Source: Vacuolonema iberomarrocanum LEGE 07170 (GTDB lineage Bacteria > Cyanobacteriota > Cyanobacteriia > Elainellales > Elainellaceae). Taken from it: DNA of 64,000 nucleotides. The notes under the pieces are model-generated. The model worked only from the letters and a program-made list of their open reading frames with translations. It ran no database searches and was not told the origin of the DNA. The position numbers and the translations under genes are program-made. The DNA is taken from NCBI GenBank assembly GCA_015207365.1, contig JADEXA010000025.1, forward strand, positions 28,078-92,077, read 5' to 3'. This document shows, in pieces, positions 1 through 9,217 of the stretch (within the stretch, counting starts at the first letter, position 1; the number at the start of each line of letters is the position of its first letter).

Positions 1-971
1 CCACCCACCTCATCCACCGCAATATCCTGAGACTTCACCCGATGGAGATAACCCACGGCCACACCCGGCGATGCGGCTACCCCCAACACCAGGTTTGGAT
101 CCTCCGAGCGGGGGCGCGGTGCGGGCTTGCTTTCCTCCGGTTGCGACAGGCTGGGGGGCACCGCAATCGGTGTGGCACCCTCTTCTCCTAGGCCATCGCG
201 AATCGCCTGAGAGAGTTCGGCGATCGCCGCTGCTGCATCGGCCCCCGTCGCGTCCAGGTACACCGTATCACCCCGGTTTATCTGCATGCCCATCAAAGCG
301 ACAACGCTTTTAGCATTGGCCCGATCAGCCCCACGTCTGAGGCCAATTTTCGCCTGATACTTCTTTGCGAGGTTCGTCAGCACCGCCGCCGGGCGGGCAT
401 GGAATCCGGCGGGGTTAGGAACGATGAGGTCGCCAGAGGTCAGGGTTTCCCCCTCCACTTCTGGCGCTGCGACAGTTCCATGGGTTAGCTCTAGCTCCAG
501 CACGATATCTCGTACGGCAGATACCGCCCCAGCTTTCGGGAAATAACCCGCAACGCGATCGCCATTGGTAATTACCACCTGCGTCAGCAAGCTCACCGCA
601 TGCAGGGCAATGTAGTCGGCATCAAAGGCAATCAGCGGATCGCCAGTCTGGACGCGATCGCCCTCCTTTACCTTCGGCGTAAATCCTTCACCTCGCAGGT
701 TCACCGTATCCAAACCAATATGCATCAGCACTTCCAGCCCTTCTGCCGTTCTGACCGTTACGGCATGGTGCGATGGATGCAGCTGAATGACCTCCCCCTC
801 GCAAGGAGCCAACAAAATCTGACTGACTGGGTCGATAGAGATACCATCTCCGACCATTTTTTCTGCGAATACCGGATCAGGAACCTGCTCAATCGGTAAC
901 AAGGTTCCCGACAGCGGTGCGACCAAAGCGACCCTCGTCGCTGTGGGAGCTTCCACAACACTCTGAGTCAT
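1..971 (-). CDS. Multidomain PTS protein EIIA-HPr-EI (partial, runs off left edge)
   Basis: Reads from ATG at 971 leftwards with no stop, so only the first 323 codons are present. Residues 1-165 match EIIA of the glucose type, with His69 and the presumed phospho-acceptor His84 in MHIGLDTV. Residues 180-270 match HPr, with NPAGFHARPAA (phospho-His191) and a serine in AKSVVALMG (Ser222) at the site regulated in other HPr proteins. After a Pro-rich linker the start of enzyme I follows (LGVAASPGVAVGY). Such a fusion would carry phosphate from phosphoenolpyruvate to a sugar-specific EII permease. No EIIB/C gene lies in the window. A sugar PTS is uncommon in cyanobacteria (general knowledge). Family assignment is firm; substrate is unknown. 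Confidence 0.9.
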   Translation of the reverse strand, partial: MTQSVVEAPTATRVALVAPLSGTLLPIEQVPDPVFAEKMVGDGISIDPVSQILLAPCEGEVIQLHPSHHAVTVRTAEGLEVLMHIGLDTVNLRGEGFTPKVKEGDRVQTGDPLIAFDADYIALHAVSLLTQVVITNGDRVAGYFPKAGAVSAVRDIVLELELTHGTVAAPEVEGETLTSGDLIVPNPAGFHARPAAVLTNLAKKYQAKIGLRRGADRANAKSVVALMGMQINRGDTVYLDATGADAAAAIAELSQAIRDGLGEEGATPIAVPPSLSQPEESKPAPRPRSEDPNLVLGVAASPGVAVGYLHRVKSQDIAVDEVG

Positions 972-1000
972 TCACTTCTCCTAAGTTTTACTAACCAAAT

Positions 1001-1041
1001 ATCAAACGGGTTTGTTGAAATAATCGAACGGGTTTATTAAC
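1001..1041. promoter_or_regulatory. Two tandem operator-like repeats upstream of the PTS gene
   Basis: Positions 1001-1019 and 1023-1041 are imperfect 19-bp direct repeats with a 22-bp period. Each has a palindromic centre, CAAACGGGTTTG in the first and CGAACGGGTTTA in the second. They lie 30-70 bp upstream of the PTS start codon. The spacing of about two helical turns fits a dimeric repressor or activator. No regulator gene is visible nearby, so the function is inferred. Confidence 0.4.
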
Positions 1042-1309
1042 GGGGATCGTTATATTATCCGACTAATAAGACCTTTAAACAATAAGGTTTTGAAACAATT
1101 CTGCCTTGGAGCGATCGCCATAATTCCTACTATTAGACATCCCCCTACCTTACTATTAGATATCCCCCTATCGGGCATTATTTAGCGAATACCCTATATG
1201 TCTAAAGCAATAGTTTTTCTTAAGAAACATAAAGCTTTAATTGATTCTTCGCCCAGGAAAGCCCTAAGCCACAAATGATTGGTGGGTCAGGCAAGTAACA
1301 TCCTTTGTG

Positions 1310-1416
1310 TAAGTTGGCAGGTGCAATTAAACCTAAGACTCTAAAAACCTGTACCGCCTGCAGCGCGGGCGGTACAGGTTTTTAGAGTCTGGTTTTTCAT
1401 CGTGCCGAGCTACTTA
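1310..1416. repeat. Palindromic element A, copy 1 (107 bp)
   Basis: Ends are TAAGTTGGCAGGTGCAATTA on the left and, read inward from the right, TAAGTAGCTCGG. The centre is a long hairpin (CTAAAAACCTGTACCGCC and its complement). Copies at 31781-31887 and 46301-46399 share the ends and the stem, while the loop and some stem bases differ with compensating changes. Confidence 0.8.
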
Positions 1417-1740
1417 CTCGACCAGACGACACCTAAGCTTATAATTTGCTGAACCAAAACAGTCTGTGTTATCGGCCACTACCATGCTATGAGTCGTAAT
1501 ATCTTCGTGAGGAATCCGTATGTTCTTCTCTAAATCTGTGTTCGTTTGTGCTTCTATAAAAACGTAGTATTACAAGTCCGCGCAATTATTTCATCTGCTC
1601 AATCTTTGTCTTTCAAGCGTCGAGCAAGACAAAAGATTAATCTTTCGTCGCGATGATTAATCTTTCCTCTTACTACCATTCCTGATAAATTTCTTGCTTT
1701 ACATCGTGAACAAGAAAAACACTTCCTTTTTACTCTGTAA

Positions 1741-1839
1741 CTAAGATCAAATATTACTAAAGCCCTTGATTTCGGGTAGTGCAGGTACCGCCTACGCTAC
1801 CCGAAATCAAGGGCTTTCTGGTTCCTGTCCTAGACTCAG
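1741..1839. repeat. Palindromic element B, copy 1
   Basis: Hairpin stem 1760-1779 pairs with 1796-1815. The right end GTCCTAGACTCAG matches the right ends of the other B copies (2051-2153, 48550-48664, 52138-52242). The stem begins with the family motif CCCTTGATTT. Confidence 0.75.
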
Positions 1840-1852
1840 TTTGACTCGTATC

Positions 1853-2050
1853 CAGTCCAGGTCAACGCTGCTTGCAATTGCGGCTGAAACTCATGGGCTT
1901 GTAGTAACGTTTGCTGGTGATGCTGCGGCGAGCCTAAAAGACACGCATACGCTTCTAATCTTGAGCCCGCTGGCAGGGTTTTCACCTTGCTCAGTCGGTG
2001 TCGCCCCCTTTTCCAACGTTGACCAAACCGGCATTGTCCATAAATTCTGC
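1853..2050 (-). pseudogene. Possible gene relic between two B elements
   Basis: On the minus strand about 65 codons are open between elements B1 and B2 with protein-like composition (includes WKRGRHRLSKVKTLPAGSR and LLGSPQHHQQTLL). The reading frame has no start of its own: it begins inside B2 and ends inside B1. I do not recognise a family. It may be a fragment of a gene cut by the two elements, or chance coding-like sequence. Confidence 0.25.
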
Positions 2051-2153
2051 CTGAGTCCAGAACAAAACCTATCAACCCCTTGATTTTGTGTAGCATGGTG
2101 CTACACAAAATCAAGGGGTTTAGCTGGGGTTCGATTTTTTGTCCTGTACTTAG
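2051..2153. repeat. Palindromic element B, copy 2
   Basis: Left end CTGAGTCCAGAACAAAACC, right end GTCCTGTACTTAG, which are inverted relatives of each other. The stem 2074-2095 pairs perfectly with 2099-2120 around a 3-nt loop, making this the tightest hairpin of the family. It lies just beyond the 3' end of the TerC gene. Confidence 0.75.
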
Positions 2154-2177
2154 AAATTTCGCAATGAAAAGAGCTGG

Positions 2178-2981
2178 CTACTCGGCAGATACTTCCTCGG
2201 CTTGTTCGCTGCTGGCACTTTTGGCGGTGCTGGGATAGGAGAGAGACGCACCGTTACCTTCAGCAGCAGACTCAGCCAAATCGGTCGGCAGCGTCGGTTG
2301 GACATTACGCTTGGAAAACCCCCATGCAAAGAGAGCCGCGATCGCACTGACCATCAACCACTCGGGCGGCACGAGCTCTGGGTTAACCACCCGAATCAGT
2401 AAGCGCAGACCGACCAATGCGACGGTGGTATATCCAGCATCTTCTAGGTGGGTGTATTCATCCAACCAGCGGATGAAAAGGCCAGCCATTAGCCGCAGGG
2501 AAAGGACGCCAATCAAGCCACCCGCCAGCACAATCAGCACTTCTTTGGAGATGGCGATCGCCGTCGTCACACTATCCAGCGAAAAGGCCAGATCCGTCAC
2601 GGCAATCATAGGAATAGCTTGCCAGAGGGATTGGAACTGGGGCCCGTGATGATGGCCTTCACCGTTCTTCTTGGTTTCATCGGAGGTGAAATACTGAAAG
2701 ACGAGCCACAGGAGATAGAGTGCGCCTAGCAACTCAAATTGCCAAAATCGGATGACCCAGGTTGCAGAGAGGATCAAGGTAACCCGCAGCACAAAAGCAA
2801 CTAATAGCCCCAAGTTGAGTGCCTGCCGCTGAAGTTTGGCCGTAGAGAGACCCTGAGCAATTGCCGCCAGGGCAATCGCATTATCCGCAGACAGCACAAC
2901 CTCCAGCGCGATGAGCACCGGCAAAAGCAGCAGGGTATCCACCCCGAAGCTATCAGAAAACTTAAGCAGAAAATCCAGCAT
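2178..2981 (-). CDS. TerC family integral membrane protein
   Basis: 267 residues from ATG 2981; a TTG nine bases upstream would add three. Seven or so hydrophobic segments are visible. Two TerC hallmark motifs with membrane acidic residues are present: EVVLSADNAIALAA near residue 30 and VTDLAFSLDSVTTAIA near residue 130. A His cluster (EGHHHGP) lies in the central loop. TerC/Alx-type proteins are linked to metal (manganese, tellurite) tolerance and, in plants, to thylakoid assembly. The C-terminal 35 residues are polar and poorly conserved in type. Convergent neighbour elements B2/B1 may end its transcript. Confidence 0.85.
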   Translation of the reverse strand: MLDFLLKFSDSFGVDTLLLLPVLIALEVVLSADNAIALAAIAQGLSTAKLQRQALNLGLLVAFVLRVTLILSATWVIRFWQFELLGALYLLWLVFQYFTSDETKKNGEGHHHGPQFQSLWQAIPMIAVTDLAFSLDSVTTAIAISKEVLIVLAGGLIGVLSLRLMAGLFIRWLDEYTHLEDAGYTTVALVGLRLLIRVVNPELVPPEWLMVSAIAALFAWGFSKRNVQPTLPTDLAESAAEGNGASLSYPSTAKSASSEQAEEVSAE

Positions 2982-3337
2982 GAATGGCAATCACTCTCGG
3001 AGGTTGGCAAAGGTTGGCGCAAGCCGGGCAGCCAAGCACATCATCACAGGCACAGTATAGGGATAGGCGATGACAATGAACCATTTGAGCCCGATACCAA
3101 GGCTAAAGACCTCTCGGGGAAGTCTACCCGCCCTAGGATCGCATACGGCATGCCCAGGCGAATTTGCTTGCAAACCGATGGGAGAGTAAGACAGCAAGCT
3201 CTATTCCGTCTATTCTCCTTGCAAATTCCTTTCAATCAGCTTAACGTGGAAAGCCTGCCGAATGCTGTAGGGAATACAGAACTTCCGCCAACAGCCAATT
3301 CCCTACAGGGCCACTCATTTGCCCTATCTTTATCGAT
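2982..3337. other. Divergent promoter region, no gene seen
   Basis: About 350 bp between the start of the TerC gene and the start of the 277-residue protein gene, which point away from each other. Short open frames here lack ribosome sites and protein-like composition. I see no hairpin repeat. Confidence 0.5.
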
Positions 3338-4171
3338 ATGTCTTCTTTGTCCTCTCACCTTGCCCACCTGCGCAACACTCTGCCGATGGCGGTTTTGGTG
3401 ACCGAATTGGTCAGCCATCAGGAGGGTCAGTTTGCAGTGCGGGCCATGATTTCTGTGGGGAATCAACCGATTGTGACAAGCTTGGCGGCACATGCCAATA
3501 TTGAGCTTGCCGAAGATCGGGCACGAGAACGGGCACTCCAACGGTTTGCTGACTGGGTTCCCAGCGCATCTGGGGTGAGTGTGGCTAACATCTCAACCAA
3601 CAGCATGACCACCCTACCCCCACCATCCTTCACCCCTCTGGAAACAGCGGGAACACCTGCGACCCAACCACCAGGGTTAGATGCCGATCTCCCCCCAGCA
3701 AATTTTTCTCAGCCTACAGCTTTTGCGGGAGGGAATGCACCCTCGACCTCTACGGACGCGAGTACAGGGGCGATCGCCGACCTCTACAGCCACATCAGCG
3801 CGTCGGAACCGCTCGACGACAACCCGGTCGAAGATGCTTCTGTTGAAGACAGCCCTCTTTCCGAGCCTGCCCTCAAGACCGAACCACCCCGCAAGAAAAC
3901 AGCCACCTCGCGTTCTGCAGCCAAAAAAGGGGCACGTAAGTCAGCTGAGCCCTCTCCCCCTCCTCCGCCAGTACAGGAGTCCGTTGATCTATCAGATGTG
4001 ATTGCCCAAACGGATATTGAACTCCGCCGCCTCAGTTGGACGAATGTACAGGGGCGGGAATACTTGGAACAGACCTATGGCAAGCGATCGCGCCAGGAAT
4101 TGAGCGAACTGGAGCTGTATGAATTCCTGAGTTATTTGGAGGAGCAGCCAACACCGCAATCGGCAGGGTAG
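3338..4171 (+). CDS. Conserved cyanobacterial protein of unknown function, Pro/Ser-rich middle
   Basis: 277 residues from ATG 3338. Residues 1-75 form a compact alpha/beta-like domain (VTELVSHQEGQFAVRAMIS, followed by ARERALQRFADWV). Residues 76-215 are low-complexity, rich in Pro, Ser, Thr and Ala, with a basic patch PPRKKTATSRSAAKKGARK. Residues 216-277 form a helical end domain (ELRRLSWTNVQGREYLEQTY). I do not recognise the family with certainty; the N- and C-terminal domains joined by a long disordered linker suggest a nucleic-acid-binding or adaptor protein, but that is inference only. Confidence 0.7.
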   Translation: MSSLSSHLAHLRNTLPMAVLVTELVSHQEGQFAVRAMISVGNQPIVTSLAAHANIELAEDRARERALQRFADWVPSASGVSVANISTNSMTTLPPPSFTPLETAGTPATQPPGLDADLPPANFSQPTAFAGGNAPSTSTDASTGAIADLYSHISASEPLDDNPVEDASVEDSPLSEPALKTEPPRKKTATSRSAAKKGARKSAEPSPPPPPVQESVDLSDVIAQTDIELRRLSWTNVQGREYLEQTYGKRSRQELSELELYEFLSYLEEQPTPQSAG

Positions 4172-4331
4172 AAAGGCATCACAACAGTACGGAGATAAAA
4201 AAACACAAAGACACGAAGGCACAAAGGTTTGATATCCCTTTGCAATGGACCTAAACTTTGATCGGTTTTTGAAGCCCTTGTAGTGTAAGGATTTCAAACA
4301 ATAACCGAGTTTGATTTCTATGGCATTGGGA

Positions 4332-5555
4332 CTACTGGCCCGCGATCTCGCGGATGAGGTCGATATGTTGGGCAAGCAGGTCTTTTTGGGAATAGCGCTC
4401 GACGATGGTTTGGCGGGCGTTGTCGCGGATAGGTTGGAGTTCGGCCTGATGGGTAAGGGCATATTCGATGCGATCGCAAATCCCCTCGATGTCGAAGAAA
4501 TCCACGAGCAAAGCGTTGACGCCATCCTCTGCCATTTCTTGCACGGGGGGCGTGTTTGATGCCACGACGATACAGCCCGATGCCAAGGCTTCCATGAACG
4601 ACCAGGACAACACGAAGGGCCGGGTCAGGTACACATGCACGGAGGAAGCCCGCAGGATGAGTTTGTAGTAGCCGTAGGGCAATGTGCCCACAAAGTGAAC
4701 CCGATCGTGATGGATGGGCATCTTTTCTAGCATCACATCTTTGAAGCTGTTGTAGCCTTCGGGGGCCGCAGTGCCATAGGCCACGCGATCGCCCGCCACA
4801 ACCACCACATGGCAGTTGGGGCGGCGTTCAGTGAGTCGGGCGATCGCCTCGTAAAATTGCGGGAAGCCCCGATACAGATCCATCCCCCGCGACACATAGG
4901 TGACAATCTCATCTACCCCGCTCAAATCCAGGTTGAGGTCGGGAAAGTTGATTTTCTGGTTGGGGTCGGGGAAAAAGTAGTCGGTATCGACGCCATCGTG
5001 CAGAACTGTGACCTTGGGCTGAAACTCGGGCGGTAGCTGGGCATGTTGCCAGCGGGTAGGGCTAAGGCCGCGATCGCAGCTATATAAGTCAACCAGCAGC
5101 GTTGCGTTACCCGCTCGAATGCGAAGATAGTCATCCAGCTCTATCGGATAAGCGGGGTCAAAATCCGCATCGGTTCCAGTGGCATGGCCAAACCATTCAA
5201 AGTAGGACAGCAGCTTTGTTTCGGGAAACGCGTCTTTGATAAACATGCCATTGCCCCACCCCGCATGGCTACAGACGACATCGGGCACAAACTCTGCCCC
5301 CCGCAACTTCTCGGCCAACCGATACACCGCCTGCCCATGCAGCACCGAGTTTTCGTAGGATCGGACGTAATGATGAATATTTGGCCTCGGGTCGCGCGCG
5401 GGCTGGTAGTTGACCTTCTTAACTCCGGCCAGTTGCACGCTGTCGTCGGTGTGCTTTGTGCCATACACCACGGTGTTGTTGGGGTCTGCAGCCAGTGCCC
5501 GCGCTAACTCGCGATATTGTGCTGGGAAATTATTATGCAGGAACAGGATATTCAT
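4332..5555 (-). CDS. Glycosyltransferase family 4 protein
   Basis: 407 residues from ATG 5555. The start MNILFLHNNFPAQYRELA is typical of GT4 glycosyltransferases. The C-terminal half carries the GT-B donor site region: VTYVSRGMDLYRGFPQFYEA near residue 235, then PFVLSWSFMEALASGCIVVA near 340 with the conserved Glu before ALASG. It would transfer a sugar from a nucleotide-sugar to an acceptor in the cytoplasm, probably for polysaccharide or glycolipid. Acceptor and donor cannot be told. It is single, with no surrounding sugar gene cluster. Confidence 0.85.
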   Translation of the reverse strand: MNILFLHNNFPAQYRELARALAADPNNTVVYGTKHTDDSVQLAGVKKVNYQPARDPRPNIHHYVRSYENSVLHGQAVYRLAEKLRGAEFVPDVVCSHAGWGNGMFIKDAFPETKLLSYFEWFGHATGTDADFDPAYPIELDDYLRIRAGNATLLVDLYSCDRGLSPTRWQHAQLPPEFQPKVTVLHDGVDTDYFFPDPNQKINFPDLNLDLSGVDEIVTYVSRGMDLYRGFPQFYEAIARLTERRPNCHVVVVAGDRVAYGTAAPEGYNSFKDVMLEKMPIHHDRVHFVGTLPYGYYKLILRASSVHVYLTRPFVLSWSFMEALASGCIVVASNTPPVQEMAEDGVNALLVDFFDIEGICDRIEYALTHQAELQPIRDNARQTIVERYSQKDLLAQHIDLIREIAGQ

Positions 5556-5618
5556 GGCGATTCATCTGCTGCCGCTGGTGTACGTTTGAGAGGCGTCGGT
5601 TGCTAATTTGGCGGGCAC

Positions 5619-6002
5619 CTATTCGGCAGGCGGCTCTCCCCGCTTTGTTTCCAGAAGGCGAATCCGTTTGCGAAAAGCACCCCTCCGCTCCCGTCGCCAC
5701 ATTTGTTTGGAGCGTACAGCTTCCGGTGAAATTTTGTACACCGCCATCAAGGCCGTTACCACCTCATAGAGATCGGCTAACTCCGTCATCATCGTTTCTA
5801 CATCCGCGGCAGCCGCCGCTTCTTTCGCTTCCTCCATGAGCTTGTCCCGCAGTGCCATTTTGTAATCGTCATCCGACAGCACCTCAATTTCACAGGTGTT
5901 TCCAGCCGCACGGATAATCTCTGGAATGCGATCGCGAACAAGCTTATTGGGATACTGATGCATGGGATGGAACACAGTAGGTGATGGAGAGGTAGACGGC
6001 AT
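5619..6002 (-). CDS. MazG-like / phosphoribosyl-ATP pyrophosphohydrolase-like protein
   Basis: 127 residues from ATG 6002, or 114 from the internal ATG at 5963 (MHQYPNKLVRDRIPEII), which better matches the family. NKLVRDRIPEIIR is the signature of the small all-alpha NTP pyrophosphatase group; the metal-binding acidic helices follow as KLMEEAKEAAAA and ELADLYEVVTALM. These proteins hydrolyse nucleoside triphosphates to monophosphates, often as house-cleaning enzymes. The C-terminal tail is basic and lies outside the domain. It is 63 bp downstream of the glycosyltransferase start on the same strand, so the two could share a transcript. Confidence 0.8.
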   Translation of the reverse strand: MPSTSPSPTVFHPMHQYPNKLVRDRIPEIIRAAGNTCEIEVLSDDDYKMALRDKLMEEAKEAAAAADVETMMTELADLYEVVTALMAVYKISPEAVRSKQMWRRERRGAFRKRIRLLETKRGEPPAE

Positions 6003-6567
6003 AGTGGATGAACCGTGGCAGATGCTGCAAATTCAGATTACTCTCTTTTTTTAAAAAAAATTCTGTTTCTGTCACTACGGAAGACCCCATGTTTGAAACG
6101 TTACCGGAAAACCAGAAAGCCTAAAGAGATTTTAAGGAAAATAATGGCTCCTTACCTATCATCGCAATCGCCCATGAAACAGTAGCATCATCGCTGCAAG
6201 AGCATCCGATTGATCAACTCCAAGTCTGGGCAGATTTATTCCGGACTATTGTTTCAGGAACTCAATTCATACCCCTAGGCATCTCCCCGCGCAGACTGAG
6301 GCGTAAAAACCAGGGCACTCGATTTCCTAGAGCTTTTCATTACGTAGATTCTAGATTGACAGGCTGAAGCGAGCGCAATCCGTTAAATTACGTACTTTAT
6401 AAAAAAGAACCAATAAGACTGCCACTCTTTCGCCTCATCTATCAAGTTGTCGGCTTAGAAATCTAGCGCGATTTAGCACCCTTAGCCCATGACTTCGATC
6501 AGGTATCGATATGATCTCGATCAGCGATCGCTATGATTCGGATCAGCCCTACGAACCATGCACGACG
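6003..6567. other. Spacer without recognisable gene
   Basis: About 560 bp upstream of the NTP pyrophosphatase gene. Open frames are short and interrupted. Nothing beyond scattered HIP1-like sites and a GATCAGCGATCGCTATGATC-like stretch near 6517-6540 is evident. Element C1 follows. Confidence 0.5.
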
Positions 6568-6662
6568 ATCAAATCCGGTTTAATCGCCGTAAAACTCAAC
6601 TATCGTATGTGCCCGCCGCTGTGCAGCAGGCACATACGATAGTTGGAATCTTCAACCGGATC
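6568..6662. repeat. Palindromic element C, copy 1 (diverged)
   Basis: Left ATCAAATCCGGTTTAATCGCC, right CTTCAACCGGAT, matching the ends of the other C copies. The inner stem ACTATCGTATGTGCC pairs with GGCACATACGATAGT. The outermost TAATATC / GATATTA bases of the better copies are lost here. It lies beyond the 3' end of the MFS gene. Confidence 0.75.
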
Positions 6663-6690
6663 TGTTGCGAGAATTAAAACGTTGCCCCCC

Positions 6691-7866
6691 TCAAGCGATC
6701 GCCCGTTGCCGCCACCGCATCAGCCACAGCGTTGCCCCGAACACCATTAGCAGTGGTGCGATCGCCACAATATTGATTCCCGTCCACCCAACCCGATTAA
6801 GCAGTTCGCCTGACAGGTAGGTGCAAAGGGCAACAAACGCAAACATCAAAAAGTCGTGGGTTGCCTGAACTTTGGCCTTTTCAGCCGGCGTATAGATTTC
6901 TGTGAGTAAAGCGGTCGCGCTGACAAACATGAAGTTCCAGCCCACCCCCAACAGGGTCAGGGCAATGTGGAAATGGATGAGGCTCTCTCCCAACATGGCC
7001 GTACCCACACAGAACAGATTCAGCACCGTCCCTGTCAGCAAAATGGTCAACACCCCAAAGCGGGCAATGAAAAATCCGGTCACGAAGGAGGGCGCAAACA
7101 TCCCCAGTACATGCCATTGGATGACGGAGGCTGCGGACTCGAAGGGATGGGCGATCGCTACCATGGCCAGGGGGGTTGCCGTCATCAGCAACGCCATGAT
7201 GCCATAGCCCACCATGCTACCGGCCACCGCCACGCCAAACGCAGGTTGCTGCACAATTTCGGCGAGAGGGCGACCGCTGGATTGACGCTCGGCGGCAGGC
7301 ATTGCCGGAATGCACACCCCTAGCAACAGCAGAACTGTGGGAATTTGCAAGGCTACAACCGCCAGGAACGTCCCGGCATAGACCGTAGACAACCATTCTT
7401 TTGATTGAATCGCCAGAGTCGGGCCGATCAGCGCGGCCAGCACCCCCCCAGCAATGACCAGGGAAATGGCCTGGGGTCGGAACGAATCCTCCGCCGCGTC
7501 CGCTGCTGCAAATCGATAGAAACCAGCAAAACCATTAAAAATTCCAATCAAACCGAGACCCAAACAAAATAGCGGAAAGTTGCCAGAGAGAATGGCGATC
7601 GCCCCTAATCCGCCTCCCACCATTGCAATGCTGGTCCCGACCAGAAAGCCGACTTGTCGTCCAAATCGTCGCATTAGTAGCGAAGCGGGAATCGTTGCCA
7701 GCATCACGGCAATTTGCATAACTGCCAGAGGCAACGTCGCCAGGGCACTGTTTTCTGTCAAGTTGCTGCCTGCCAGCGCCGATACGGTAATCAGCACTGT
7801 CATCGTCGTCATCGCCAACGCCTGGCACAGCACCAGTAGCCCGACATTCTTCTTCGCTTGATTCAC
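6691..7866 (-). CDS. Major facilitator superfamily transporter
   Basis: 391 residues from GTG 7866, chosen because GAGG lies 8 bases upstream and the family's first membrane helix starts directly after; the open frame extends 40 polar codons further upstream. Twelve hydrophobic segments are visible. The MFS loop motif appears as [12 protein letters not shown] after helix 2. Single Arg and Lys residues lie at several cytoplasmic loops. Substrate cannot be inferred. Its start faces the Obg gene, with a shared spacer of about 190 bp. Confidence 0.85.
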   Translation of the reverse strand: MNQAKKNVGLLVLCQALAMTTMTVLITVSALAGSNLTENSALATLPLAVMQIAVMLATIPASLLMRRFGRQVGFLVGTSIAMVGGGLGAIAILSGNFPLFCLGLGLIGIFNGFAGFYRFAAADAAEDSFRPQAISLVIAGGVLAALIGPTLAIQSKEWLSTVYAGTFLAVVALQIPTVLLLLGVCIPAMPAAERQSSGRPLAEIVQQPAFGVAVAGSMVGYGIMALLMTATPLAMVAIAHPFESAASVIQWHVLGMFAPSFVTGFFIARFGVLTILLTGTVLNLFCVGTAMLGESLIHFHIALTLLGVGWNFMFVSATALLTEIYTPAEKAKVQATHDFLMFAFVALCTYLSGELLNRVGWTGINIVAIAPLLMVFGATLWLMRWRQRAIA

Positions 7867-8054
7867 ATGATTTCCTCTCGATAACAATTCAACGGACTGT
7901 ACGAGGAAGGGTGATACTCTGTCTTCATCCGATTGGGTGGATGGATGCGGATCACCTGGGATGTATACAGCTAAAGCCCGCCTCATCCACCGTGATCGAT
8001 CTTCTAGAATGGAAAGCTGGCAGACAATTCGGCAGAGCAGAAAGGGTTGGCGAG

Positions 8055-9092
8055 ATGCAATTTATCGACCAGGCAGACGTTGAAGTATGGGCAGGGGATG
8101 GCGGAGATGGCATCGTTGCCTTTCGGCGAGAAAAGTTTGTCCCGGCGGGTGGCCCGGCCGGTGGCAATGGGGGCCACGGGGGTTCCGTTTATCTCAAGGC
8201 CGTGGAAAATTTGCAAACCCTGCTCGACTTTAAGTATGCTCATCGCTTTAAGGCCGAGAATGGCAAACGGGGTGGCCCTAAGAACATGACGGGAGCGACG
8301 GGGAGCGATCGCATCATCGAAGTGCCCTGTGGCACGGTGGTGTACGATGTCGAGACGAATGAAATCGTTGGCGATCTGACCCAGAAAGGCGAAATGCTGC
8401 GGGTGGCCCAGGGGGGCAAAGGAGGCTTGGGCAATCGCCACTTCCTGAGCAACAATAACCGTGCCCCCGAAAAGGCACTCCCCGGATTACCCGGAGAACA
8501 GCGCCTCTTGCGGCTAGAGCTGAAGCTGCTCGCAGAAGTGGGCATCATCGGGCTACCCAATGCTGGCAAGTCAACCCTGATTGCCACCCTCTCCGCAGCC
8601 CGTCCAAAAATTGCCGACTATCCCTTCACCACCTTGATTCCTAACCTGGGCGTCGTGCGCCGTCCGACGGGCGATGGCACAGTGTTTGCCGACATCCCCG
8701 GTTTAATTGAAGGAGCCCATGAGGGGCAAGGATTGGGGCATGACTTCCTGCGCCATGTGGAACGAACACGGGTATTGCTCCACCTGATTGATGCAACGCA
8801 GGAAGACCCCATCGCCGCCTATCACACCATCCAGCATGAACTGAACGCCTATGGTCGCGGCCTGAGCGATCGCCCCCAGATTCTAGCGCTCAACAAAATC
8901 GATGCCCTGACAGCAGAACCCGAAACAGTAGAGGCGATCGCTCAACCGCTGCGCCAACTCACCGACGCCCCCATCTTCACCATCTCCGCTGTCACGCGCG
9001 CTGGCATCGAGTCCCTGCTTCAACACCTGTGGGACACTCTTGATGCCCTGCCCACAACCGAAAGCCCTGTGGCCACAGCCGAAACGGTTTAG
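8055..9092 (+). CDS. obg: GTPase Obg (CgtA)
   Basis: 345 residues. ATG 8055 is chosen because [19 protein letters not shown] is the normal Obg N-terminus; the frame is open 48 codons upstream. Residues 1-158 are the glycine-rich Obg fold. The GTPase domain follows with G1 GLPNAGKST, switch region [11 protein letters not shown]3 [16 protein letters not shown], and G4 LNKID. Obg binds the 50S ribosomal subunit and links ribosome assembly to the cell's energy and stress state. The long C-terminal OCT domain seen in some bacteria is absent. Length and motifs are typical. Confidence 0.97.
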   Translation: MQFIDQADVEVWAGDGGDGIVAFRREKFVPAGGPAGGNGGHGGSVYLKAVENLQTLLDFKYAHRFKAENGKRGGPKNMTGATGSDRIIEVPCGTVVYDVETNEIVGDLTQKGEMLRVAQGGKGGLGNRHFLSNNNRAPEKALPGLPGEQRLLRLELKLLAEVGIIGLPNAGKSTLIATLSAARPKIADYPFTTLIPNLGVVRRPTGDGTVFADIPGLIEGAHEGQGLGHDFLRHVERTRVLLHLIDATQEDPIAAYHTIQHELNAYGRGLSDRPQILALNKIDALTAEPETVEAIAQPLRQLTDAPIFTISAVTRAGIESLLQHLWDTLDALPTTESPVATAETV

Positions 9093-9132
9093 TCAGGGCT
9101 AACGCAAAACTTGCACAATTCTGAGTGAATTC

Positions 9133-9169
9133 GTTGATGGTGTGGCCGTATCTTGGCCACACCATCAAC
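9133..9169. terminator. Perfect 15-bp hairpin downstream of obg
   Basis: GTTGATGGTGTGGCC (9133-9147) pairs exactly with 9155-9169 around a 7-nt loop. It is 41 bp after the obg stop. No T-run follows, so it may be an mRNA 3' end stabiliser or another short repeat rather than an intrinsic terminator. Confidence 0.5.
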
Positions 9170-9217
9170 AAACTGCGTCAATCTTGTTAGTGTCCGAGCG
9201 ATCGTCTTCAACAAGCG

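Larger units (their letters stand above)
972..2177. other. Gene-poor spacer carrying repeats A1, B1 and B2
   Basis: About 1.2 kb between the divergently read PTS gene and the end of the TerC gene. Besides the tandem operators it holds element A1, elements B1 and B2, and the stretch between B1 and B2 described separately. At 1128-1171 the 20-mer-like unit TACTATTAGAYATCCCCCTA occurs twice with a 23-bp spacing. The remaining sequence (1172-1309, 1417-1740) is AT-rich and shows no gene. Confidence 0.6.

Noticed and set aside
1310..1416. CRISPR array
   Set aside because: The repeats are single scattered palindromes with different surroundings; no regularly spaced repeat-spacer series exists in the window.
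1766..2083. 105-codon plus-strand frame across B1 and B2
   Set aside because: Begins and ends inside the palindromic repeats; the opposite strand looks more like a relic.
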